5,304 nt of DNA from Armatimonadetes bacterium UBA5829 (GTDB taxonomy: Bacteria; Armatimonadota; UBA5829): assembly GCA_002431715.1 (NCBI GenBank), contig DJHI01000050.1:1-5304 (forward strand), read 5' to 3'. Positions 1 to 5,304 of this stretch are shown in pieces; the first letter of the stretch is position 1; each line of letters starts with the position of its first letter. The translations under genes were made by a program, and so were the position numbers. Below the pieces are notes generated by a model, which searched no databases, was not told the origin of the DNA, and saw only the letters and a list, made by a program, of their open reading frames with translations.

Positions 1-1
1 G

Positions 2-1303
2 ATTACAGCTACGGCGCTCGTGCATGGGCTTATCCTCCAGAGATATAAGGGCAGGAACGTGCGAGGCAATATCGTCCTGGCACTGATCACTTTTCTATTT
101 GTATTATATGCGGCATTCTTGACCAGAAGCGGCGTGCTCTCCAATTATTCAGTTCACTCATTCGCGGATTCCGGAGCCGGAAAATACCTGCTTGCGTTCC
201 TGCTTACCTACACGATAGTTTCCGCGTTGATACTAATAATTCGGTGGAGAGCGGTTTCATCGAAACAAAAACCGATGTCGCTTGTCTCAAGAGACTGTGC
301 TCTTTCTTTAGGGATTATAGTGCTTGTTGCTTTCGCTACTTTGGTTGCCCTTGGAACCTCATATCCATTGATATTGACCGGGCTTTCAAATCTCAAATTA
401 ATTCACCCATCAGATGCAGTTATACAATCTGATTTTTATACAAAAATTGCGGCTCCAACTTCGGCGCTCTTAGTTATATTGATTGCACTGTCGTTCTTTG
501 TCGGATGGAGCCGCGCAAAAAGCAAATTTGCGTCAAGGATATCCACGTATGCGGCATATATAGCCCATGCGGGAGTTTTTCTGATGATAGCCGGAATCGT
601 TCTATCTTCACTTGGAAGATCAGTCGACCTGACGCTGACTAAAAACGGCTCTGCCAGAAGAGCTTTTGGCTACAGCTTCAACTATTCCGGCAACAAACGT
701 ATTACGGATAATAAAGATATGCTTGAGTTGACCATTGCAGGGTCGGGAATTAGGCAGGTTGTTCCTTTGACAATCGAATACTCGGAACGTGGATCGGTTA
801 GAACGCCTAGCATTCGTTCTTCTATACTCGGCGATCTTTATATCGCTCCAGGTGAAGTGGAAGACAACACAATTACTCCAATCGCTTCGATGACAGAACG
901 CGGATGGGCAGCAACACCATATAGCATTCCGGGCACAAACGCCTCGATTACTCTTATAGGCATGCAGGTGGAATCGCACCTTGCACGGCTCGAATACAAT
1001 TCGGGAAATGGCAGACCAGTAGAGCTGGCTGTGAGCCCGAATAATCCCGCGACTGTTGATGGCTATACTTTTACATTCGAGAGATTTGTAAGCAGTGGTG
1101 GAAATGACATGCAAACCATGTCGGCAGGCGTCCAGCTAGGCGTATCGGGAAAAGCCATTGCGGAGAAGGTGAGTTTGCAGGTAAGCACGAAGCCATTTAT
1201 ATGGGTGCTGTGGCTGGGAACCGTTTTGATAGTCTTCGGCGGTATTCTGGCAATTATACGCAGTGTAAGGAAGAGTAATGGGCTATTACCCGATAATGGT
1301 TGA
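2..1303 (+). CDS. ccmF: Cytochrome c-type biogenesis protein CcmF, C-terminal part (5' end outside window)
   Basis: CcmF is the integral membrane heme lyase subunit of system I cytochrome c maturation; it acts with CcmH to attach heme delivered by CcmE to apocytochrome c. The frame is open from base 2, so the GTG at 20 is an internal valine and not a start. Numbered from that codon, the family block LTRSGVLSNYSVHSFADSG lies at about 34-52 (His46 matches a conserved periplasmic heme-ligand His). Further membrane segments lie near 16-36, 57-75, 96-118 and 147-163, and one at 177-198 contains AHAGV (His183, matching the second conserved His of CcmF). A periplasmic domain spans about 200-390, and a final membrane helix lies at 393-414 after KPFIW. 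About 433 residues are visible; the usual length is near 650, so the N-terminal third with the WWD region is missing. The end overlaps the next gene by 26 nt. Confidence in the family is high. Confidence 0.93.
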   Translation: MTATALVHGLILQRYKGRNVRGNIVLALITFLFVLYAAFLTRSGVLSNYSVHSFADSGAGKYLLAFLLTYTIVSALILIIRWRAVSSKQKPMSLVSRDCALSLGIIVLVAFATLVALGTSYPLILTGLSNLKLIHPSDAVIQSDFYTKIAAPTSALLVILIALSFFVGWSRAKSKFASRISTYAAYIAHAGVFLMIAGIVLSSLGRSVDLTLTKNGSARRAFGYSFNYSGNKRITDNKDMLELTIAGSGIRQVVPLTIEYSERGSVRTPSIRSSILGDLYIAPGEVEDNTITPIASMTERGWAATPYSIPGTNASITLIGMQVESHLARLEYNSGNGRPVELAVSPNNPATVDGYTFTFERFVSSGGNDMQTMSAGVQLGVSGKAIAEKVSLQVSTKPFIWVLWLGTVLIVFGGILAIIRSVRKSNGLLPDNG

Positions 1304-1892
1304 TCTGGAGGGCAAAAAATGCCTGATAGTAGGCGGCGGGCTTGTTGCCTGTCGCAAGGCCCAGGCGCTGTGTGAGTCCGGCGCCCAGGTAACTGTAATA
1401 TCACCCGAAATATGCTCTGAAATCGGGCAAATCAGCGATATAACAATCTTAAAAAGACCATATCAGACAGGCGATATAAACGATTTTGTTCTGGTCTTTG
1501 CAGCAACTAGCGATCATATTTTGAATTCCAAAATATCTGAGGATGCTAAAAAGAATGGCATTCAAGTAAATGTGGTAGATGATCCTGAGCTCTGCAGTTT
1601 TATAGTTCCCGCGACACTACGCAGAGGGAGCCTTATTATCGCGATCTCGACTTCAGGAAAGAGCCCCGCACTTGCAAAAAAGATGAGGCTGGAACTGGAG
1701 CAGGAGTATGGGCCGGAGTATGCGGAGTTCGTTGATCTCTTGGGTGAACTCAGAGATGAGATAAAGAAACGCTATGAAATGCCTGCTGATCGTGAAGCTG
1801 TGTTTGACAGGCTCATCGAAAGCGGTATATTGCAGCTAATCAAGGACGGCAATAAAAAGCAGGCAAGGGAGATGGCACTGCGGTGCATTTAG
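1278..1892 (+). CDS. sirC: Precorrin-2 dehydrogenase (SirC/Met8p/CysG N-terminal family), possible sirohydrochlorin ferrochelatase
   Basis: This cytoplasmic enzyme oxidises precorrin-2 to sirohydrochlorin with NAD+; some family members (Met8p, CysG) also insert Fe2+ to give siroheme. The 204 residues match the stand-alone SirC length, with no fused uroporphyrinogen methyltransferase domain. Visible motifs are the N-terminal YYPIMVDLEGKKCLIVGGG Rossmann start (3-21) running into VACRKA, then NVVDDPELCSFIVPA (98-112), whose Asp101 aligns with the catalytic Asp104 of CysG. ISTSGKSPALAKK follows at 123-135, then the helical dimerisation region. Thr125 aligns with CysG Ser128. The ATG at 1278 is chosen because YYPI upstream of Met7 is conserved in the family and AAGGAAG (1267-1273) is well placed. 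The start lies inside ccmF and the stop overlaps hemA by 10 nt, which implies translational coupling. Whether it has chelatase activity cannot be told from sequence. Confidence 0.9.
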   Translation: MGYYPIMVDLEGKKCLIVGGGLVACRKAQALCESGAQVTVISPEICSEIGQISDITILKRPYQTGDINDFVLVFAATSDHILNSKISEDAKKNGIQVNVVDDPELCSFIVPATLRRGSLIIAISTSGKSPALAKKMRLELEQEYGPEYAEFVDLLGELRDEIKKRYEMPADREAVFDRLIESGILQLIKDGNKKQAREMALRCI

Positions 1893-3139
1893 TTGTAATT
1901 GGAGTAAATCATAATACGGCTCCGGTTGAAATTCGCGAAAAATTCGCTTTTCCATATGATAAAGCGATTTTCGACCTGAAGCTGATAAATGAAGATATAC
2001 TGGAATGCTGCATGCTTTCCACCTGCAACCGCACCGAGCTTTATGCGGTCTCTGAGCATCGCGCTGACGATGAAATGCTGCTTGATTTCCTGTCAAATCA
2101 GAGCGGTATTGAAAGAAGTTTGCTCGATACTTATGTCTACTCGCATTCAGGCCACCACGCTGCAAAGCATTTGTTAAAAGTTGCCTGTGGGTTAGACTCT
2201 ATGGTTTTAGGAGAGACGCAGATTCTGGGGCAGATAAAAAACGCTTACTGCATGGCAAGTGATTGGGATCACACCGGCTCCATATTGAATAACCTTTTTC
2301 AGAGAGCGATTGCAGTCGGTAAGCGCGCACGTACGGAGACCAGGATTTCCAAAGGCGCATTTTCAATCGGTGCGGCCGCTGTCGAGCTTGCCAGGTTCGT
2401 ATTCGGATCATTGAACGGACGGACTGCGCTGCTTATTGGCGCGGGAAAGATGAGCAAACTTGCCACAACTCATCTAAAATCGAACGGCATCACCAAGGTC
2501 TACGTCTGCAGCCGCACTCTGCCAAGAGTTGAAAAACTTGTCGAAGAGCTTGGCGGCGAGGCCGTAGAGATCGAGCACCTTGAAGAAGTGCTTGCCAAGG
2601 CCGACTTGGTAATAAGCTCCACATCATCGCCTGATATAGTGATCACACGAGAACTAATAGAGAGAGCCATGGCTTCCCGCAAAGGCCCTCTCTTTTTGAT
2701 AGATATAGCGGTCCCGCGAGATATCGATTCGACGGTCGTGGATATAGAAGGCGTTTTTCTTTACGATATAGACGATCTTCGGTTTCTGATTGAGCGATGC
2801 GAGGGAGAGAGGGAAGCTGAAATTGAAAAAGTGATGCGGATTGTCGATGATCAGACCTCTGAGTTTGCAGCATACCTGCGAAGCCTTGAAGCGGTTCCCT
2901 TAATATTGCAGCTTCGTGATAAATTTGACAGTGTCTACGAAATGGAATGGGACAGATGCGCCTCAAAGCTCGCTCATCTATCGGACGAGGACAGGGAGAC
3001 AGTGCGGCGTGCACTAAAATCCACCGTAACCAAACTGACCCATGATCCGATAATCCGCATGAAAGACTATGCAGCCAACGGCGGCAGCTCAAAACTGGAC
3101 ATTGTCCGTGAACTCTTTGGAATTCCAGAAACAAAATAA
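1883..3139 (+). CDS. hemA: Glutamyl-tRNA reductase (GluTR)
   Basis: GluTR reduces glutamyl-tRNA(Glu) with NADPH to glutamate-1-semialdehyde, the committed step of tetrapyrrole synthesis by the C5 pathway, in the cytoplasm. The 418 residues are the normal length. The N-terminal catalytic domain begins MHLVVIGVNHNTAPVEIREK and carries LSTCNRTELYAV at 45-56; Cys48 is the nucleophile that forms the thioester. The GLDSMVLGETQILGQ block is at 103-117. The NADPH domain has LIGAGKMSKLA (184-194), a CSRT turn (209-212), LVISSTSSP (242-250), FLIDIAVPRDID (271-282) and the LYDIDDL hinge (293-299). A long helix leads to the C-terminal dimerisation domain. The start is a GTG at 1883, preceded by AAGGGAG (1865-1871) inside sirC and overlapping the sirC stop. 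hemC, a frequent downstream partner, is not next. Nothing in the protein looks damaged. Confidence 0.97.
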   Translation: MHLVVIGVNHNTAPVEIREKFAFPYDKAIFDLKLINEDILECCMLSTCNRTELYAVSEHRADDEMLLDFLSNQSGIERSLLDTYVYSHSGHHAAKHLLKVACGLDSMVLGETQILGQIKNAYCMASDWDHTGSILNNLFQRAIAVGKRARTETRISKGAFSIGAAAVELARFVFGSLNGRTALLIGAGKMSKLATTHLKSNGITKVYVCSRTLPRVEKLVEELGGEAVEIEHLEEVLAKADLVISSTSSPDIVITRELIERAMASRKGPLFLIDIAVPRDIDSTVVDIEGVFLYDIDDLRFLIERCEGEREAEIEKVMRIVDDQTSEFAAYLRSLEAVPLILQLRDKFDSVYEMEWDRCASKLAHLSDEDRETVRRALKSTVTKLTHDPIIRMKDYAANGGSSKLDIVRELFGIPETK

Positions 3140-3183
3140 TATCCATATGTAAAGCAAGCACTAATACTGTAAAGGGCGAGGAT

Positions 3184-4863
3184 ATGAGTAAACGTATTAT
3201 TCTAATTTCCACTGCAGTAATTATGGTTGGGTTAATTTGTTTTGTTGTGACAGCTACTGGAAGTAGAAACAAAATCTCCCCACAGATGACAAAGAAGTCA
3301 TCAAAAGAGCGAACCTGTAAGAAAGACGGCTCTATTATGGTTTATGTGCCTGGAGGCGAATTCGTGATGGGTGGGATTTCAGAGCAGCAGCCCACACATG
3401 TTAGGATTCTGCCAGGCTATTGGATAGATAAAAGAGAAGTTACCAATGCTCAGTTTAAGAAATTTATAGCAAACACTCATTACGCAGTTGAGGGAGACTG
3501 GAAAATCAAGAATACAAAAAATTGGGCTAAGCTCCCAGCTATTGGGGTGACATGGAAAGATGCGTGCGCATACGCAAAATGGGTCGGCAAAAGACTTCCA
3601 ACCGAAGCCGAATGGGAACGCGCGGCAAGAGGTACAAAAGGCCAGTTGTATTCATGGGGTAACGAATGGAATCCATCATTGGCTGTTTTAGGAAAAAAAT
3701 CCATGGGCGATGTTGAACCGGTCGGCTCACATCCCCGAGACAAGAGTCCGGTAGGCTGTTTGGATATGGCAGGTAATGCGCAGGAGTGGTGCTTAGAGCA
3801 CTATACAGAGAGTGCCTACATACGGTATATAAAAGGCGATAATACTTACCAGAGGCTGGGTTCCATATATTCTGCCAGAGGGTCTGGTCCTTGTGGAAAT
3901 GAAAAAACAGCAAAGTGCAGTTGTAGGTTCTGGGGAACACCAGGATGGCCATGGTGTGGATTCCGATGTGTAGACGGTCCTGATCCTAAATTTAAATATA
4001 GAAAATACGATTATGACTGTGAGTATAACAGTCAGCCATTGATATATGATACTCAAAAACCTCCATCCAATCCCAAACCTGGAGATGTATGGATATGTCC
4101 AAAAAACAAAGCCGAGATGGTTTATATACCTGCCGGTAAATTTAAAACCGGCTACAATAATAAATTAACGACGGCTTCTACAGGTTCATATTGGATAAGC
4201 AGATATCCGATTACCGTACAGCAGGCAAGAGAGTTCATTCGTGCAACGAAATATAAACCATTGGAGTATTGGCGGTGCTATGATTTACCTGGTCAAGAAT
4301 CTCATCCCGCATGTGGATTTGCATATGAGGATGCAGAAGCCTATGCCAAGTGGGTTGGCCAAAGATTGCCCACTGCAACAGAGTGGGAGAAAGCTTTGAG
4401 GGGTACAGATGGCCGAAATTATCCATGGGGTAATCAAAATATGTCTGATTGGCATATTCCATACTATGGTGTACCAAGGTTAGAATCTGTGCCAATAGGC
4501 ACGCGTCCGGGTAATAAAAGTCCCTATGGCGTATATGACATGGCGAGCGCTTTGCCGCTGTGGATATATGATTCTTATTTAGAGCATAATCGTGTTGTGC
4601 CTGGGGTACACTTTACACCGAGTTCCGATCTTAAAATTAATTTTACCGAAAAATCGGAGAAAAAAGCAGCTAACAATAGTGTTATGAAAACATACTGTAA
4701 GAAAATGGTTTATAGTTCCTTTTGTAGCCAGAAAGAGCCTTATATTACATCAGTATATGCTATAGATGCAATAGTATCGCGCAAGACTGACGGTAAAACA
4801 TATCCAAGTCCTGAAGGTGATCCAGAATACTGTGTATTCCGTTGCGCTTTCACGGCAAAATAG
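3184..4863 (+). CDS. Exported protein with two tandem FGE-like (SUMF1/FGE-sulfatase) domains, probably non-catalytic
   Basis: The 559-residue product begins with Lys/Arg and a hydrophobic stretch (about 5-24), a signal peptide or single membrane anchor, so the rest is probably outside the cytoplasm. Domain 1 (about 50-263) shows MVYVPGGEFVMGG, GYWIDKREVTNAQFKKFI, YAKWVGKRLPTEAEWERAARG and DMAGNAQEW, and ends CGFRC. Domain 2 (about 309-555) repeats these as MVYIPAGKFKTG, YWISRYPITVQQAREFI and YAKWVGQRLPTATEWEKALRG, then DMASALPLW, and ends CVFRC. True FGE has an RGGSxxC-x4-C catalytic pair near its end. Domain 1 has RGSGPC followed by Cys 8 and 10 residues later, and domain 2 lacks the motif, so formylglycine formation is unlikely. 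Eighteen cysteines are present, consistent with disulfides after export. AAGGG at 3172-3176 supports the ATG. It follows hemA by 44 nt and may be read from the same transcript. The substrate or partner is unknown. Confidence 0.88.
   Translation: MSKRIILISTAVIMVGLICFVVTATGSRNKISPQMTKKSSKERTCKKDGSIMVYVPGGEFVMGGISEQQPTHVRILPGYWIDKREVTNAQFKKFIANTHYAVEGDWKIKNTKNWAKLPAIGVTWKDACAYAKWVGKRLPTEAEWERAARGTKGQLYSWGNEWNPSLAVLGKKSMGDVEPVGSHPRDKSPVGCLDMAGNAQEWCLEHYTESAYIRYIKGDNTYQRLGSIYSARGSGPCGNEKTAKCSCRFWGTPGWPWCGFRCVDGPDPKFKYRKYDYDCEYNSQPLIYDTQKPPSNPKPGDVWICPKNKAEMVYIPAGKFKTGYNNKLTTASTGSYWISRYPITVQQAREFIRATKYKPLEYWRCYDLPGQESHPACGFAYEDAEAYAKWVGQRLPTATEWEKALRGTDGRNYPWGNQNMSDWHIPYYGVPRLESVPIGTRPGNKSPYGVYDMASALPLWIYDSYLEHNRVVPGVHFTPSSDLKINFTEKSEKKAANNSVMKTYCKKMVYSSFCSQKEPYITSVYAIDAIVSRKTDGKTYPSPEGDPEYCVFRCAFTAK
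3331..4848 (+). repeat. Tandem duplication of an FGE-like domain within one gene
   Basis: The two halves of the protein are homologous. The clearest match is residues 130-160 (bases 3571-3663) against 387-417 (bases 4342-4434), where 22 of 31 residues are identical without gaps. Domain starts, the DMA turn and the CxFRC ends are also in parallel. The DNA of the copies has diverged: a 60-base sample of domain 1 (3601-3660) has 33 G+C, while samples of domain 2 (4141-4200 and 4681-4740) have 21 and 20. This points to an old duplication, or a fusion of two separate family members, rather than a recent copy. Confidence 0.8.
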
Positions 4864-4883
4864 AATCTGATAATTGGCAGCTG

Positions 4884-4956
4884 AAATAAGGAATCTTGTT
4901 AATATTCTGCTTTTCGATATTCCGTGATTAGGTCAATATGGAATGGCTCCTTATTT
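4884..4956. repeat. Nested inverted repeats between the FGE-like gene and rpsO
   Basis: AAATAAGGA (4884-4892) is the exact reverse complement of TCCTTATTT (4948-4956). Between them, a hairpin can form from 4918-4926 with 4937-4945 (core ATTCC/GGAAT, nine pairs including three G-U) around a 10-nt loop. The outer right arm overlaps the first two bases of the TTGACA -35 box. The structure could help end the upstream transcript or mark an operator, but it has no GC-rich stem followed by a clean T run, so a standard intrinsic terminator is not supported. Confidence 0.35.
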
Positions 4957-4984
4957 GACAGCTAACTCTCATTTATGCTAAACT
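4955..4984 (+). promoter_or_regulatory. Sigma-70-type promoter for rpsO
   Basis: There is a perfect TTGACA -35 at 4955-4960. An 18-nt spacer leads to TAAACT at 4979-4984 (four of six matches to TATAAT), preceded by an extended -10 TG at 4976-4977. The predicted transcription start is near 4991. It is the only strong promoter-like sequence seen in the gap, and it lies immediately before the structured rpsO leader. Confidence 0.65.
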
Positions 4985-4985
4985 C

Positions 4986-5050
4986 AGTCGGTATAAGTCG
5001 GAATGCAAAAACTGTATACGACTAAAAACCGCAGGCAGATTTTGCATTTT
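4986..5050 (+). promoter_or_regulatory. rpsO leader RNA with predicted H-type pseudoknot (candidate S15 autoregulatory element)
   Basis: Stem A pairs 4986-4995 (AGTCGGTATA) with 5015-5023 (TATACGACT), nine pairs with G4991 bulged. Stem B pairs 5002-5010 (AATGCAAAA) with 5040-5048 (TTTTGCATT), nine Watson-Crick pairs extended by two G-U pairs (5001-5049 and 5000-5050). The left arm of B lies in the loop of A, so the order A-B-A'-B' makes a pseudoknot, with connecting loops of about 4-6, 4 and 16 nt. Stem B ends 5 nt before the Shine-Dalgarno of rpsO. S15 is known to repress its own mRNA through leader structures, a pseudoknot in E. coli. If transcription starts near 4991, stem A shrinks to GTATA/TATAC (4991-4995 with 5015-5019) or is replaced by AGTCG/CGACT (4996-5000 with 5019-5023). 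S15 binding itself is inferred. Confidence 0.6.
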
Positions 5051-5055
5051 GATTT

Positions 5056-5062
5056 GGAGGTG
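5056..5062 (+). promoter_or_regulatory. Ribosome binding site of rpsO (fixes a TTG start)
   Basis: GGAGGTG at 5056-5062 is a near-perfect Shine-Dalgarno, 7 nt before the TTG at 5070. An in-frame TAA at 5067-5069 sits directly before that TTG, so no earlier start is possible in this frame. Confidence 0.88.
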
Positions 5063-5069
5063 CGATTAA

Positions 5070-5304
5070 TTGACGCTTGTTAAGGAAAAAAAGACAGAAC
5101 TGATAGACGAGTACAAGCAGCACGATGGCGATACCGGGTCGCCTGAGGTTCAGATAGCCCTGCTGAGCGCTCGGATCAATCAACTAACCGAGCATCTGAA
5201 GGAGCATAAGAAAGATCATCACTCCCGAAGAGGTTTGCTGATGATGGTCGGGCAGCGAAGAAGGCTGCTGAACTATCTGAGCAACAAAGACATCAACCGC
5301 TATC
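5070..5304 (+). CDS. rpsO: 30S ribosomal protein S15 (3' end outside window)
   Basis: S15 is a primary 16S rRNA-binding protein of the small-subunit platform that contacts the three-way junction of helices 20-22. The 78 visible residues match the family throughout: [18 protein letters not shown], then [16 protein letters not shown] (21-36), [19 protein letters not shown] (39-57) and RRRLLNYL (63-70). RNA-contacting residues are present: Thr22, Gly23, Gln28 and Arg35 for the junction, and His42, Asp49 and Ser52 for the G-U/G-C site. The family is about 89 residues, so roughly 11 codons lie beyond the window. The start is TTG, decided by the Shine-Dalgarno and the in-frame stop just upstream. 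The gene has its own promoter and a structured leader, so it is probably regulated independently of the upstream genes. pnp is a common downstream neighbour but is not visible here. Confidence 0.97.
   Translation, partial: MTLVKEKKTELIDEYKQHDGDTGSPEVQIALLSARINQLTEHLKEHKKDHHSRRGLLMMVGQRRRLLNYLSNKDINRY

Noticed and set aside
20..22. GTG as the start of the first gene
   Set aside because: The frame is open to the window edge and the residues before it (ITATAL) continue the CcmF sequence, so this is an internal valine.
620..1114. A 164-codon open frame on the - strand within ccmF
   Set aside because: It is antisense to the conserved periplasmic domain of ccmF, has no family resemblance and is cysteine-, arginine- and serine-rich as expected for a shadow frame.
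3148..3174. TGTAAAG repeated 20 bases apart in the gap before the FGE-like gene
   Set aside because: Two 7-base copies in an AT-rich gap can arise by chance; no promoter or known operator accompanies them.
3238..3240. Lipobox cysteine (Cys19) in the FGE-like protein
   Set aside because: The residues before it are GLI, with Ile at -1, which does not fit the lipobox requirement for a small residue there, and the Cys is in the middle of the hydrophobic stretch.
2643..3272. A 209-codon open frame on the - strand across the end of hemA
   Set aside because: It lies over a clearly conserved hemA, its translation is rich in Arg, Leu, Ser and Pro without recognisable motifs, and it is best explained as a shadow of the hemA reading frame.
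3184..4863. Active sulfatase-modifying formylglycine-generating enzyme
   Set aside because: The catalytic RGGSxxC-x4-C pattern is absent from both domains and no sulfatase gene is nearby.
4890..4914. Intrinsic terminator after the FGE-like gene (GGAAT/ATTCT hairpin then TTTT)
   Set aside because: The stem is only five pairs including a G-U, has a 9-nt loop and almost no G+C, and the T run is four bases after two intervening bases; too weak to call.
1..5304. CRISPR array, tRNA, rRNA, transposase or defence system
   Set aside because: No regularly spaced repeats, cloverleaf sequence, rRNA-like sequence or transposase motifs were seen on either strand; the window is mostly housekeeping genes.

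Overview
The window comes from a bacterial chromosome of roughly mid G+C, with all recognisable genes on the + strand. The sequence does not fix the phylum. CcmF indicates system I cytochrome c maturation. GluTR (HemA) indicates the C5 (glutamate) route to tetrapyrroles. Exported proteins with SUMF1-type domains are common in several environmental phyla (for example Planctomycetota and Armatimonadota), but that is only a weak hint.

Bases 1-3139 form a tight tetrapyrrole and cytochrome block. It starts with the 3' two-thirds or so of ccmF (truncated by the window edge), then a precorrin-2 dehydrogenase gene (sirC/met8/cysG N-terminal type), then hemA. The genes overlap by 26 and 10 nt, so they are almost certainly co-transcribed and translationally coupled. 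HemA makes the committed precursor, SirC diverts precorrin-2 towards sirohydrochlorin (siroheme, or heme by the siroheme-dependent route), and CcmF works in heme attachment to apocytochrome c.

Bases 3184-4863, 44 nt after hemA and with no visible terminator between, encode a 559-residue exported or membrane-anchored protein. It has two tandem formylglycine-generating-enzyme-like (SUMF1/FGE-sulfatase) domains. Neither shows the catalytic cysteine arrangement of true FGE, and the second has lost the GNxxEW motif, so this looks like a binding or structural protein of unknown role. Its second half is distinctly AT-richer than the flanking genes.

Bases 4864-5069 are intergenic. They contain inverted repeats, a good sigma-70-type promoter (TTGACA with an extended -10) and a strongly structured leader for rpsO. 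The leader can form two interlocked stems (order A-B-A'-B'), that is, an H-type pseudoknot ending 5 nt before the Shine-Dalgarno. This is a plausible S15 autoregulatory RNA and the most interesting item here. rpsO (ribosomal protein S15) starts at a TTG codon at 5070 and runs off the window about a dozen codons before its expected end.
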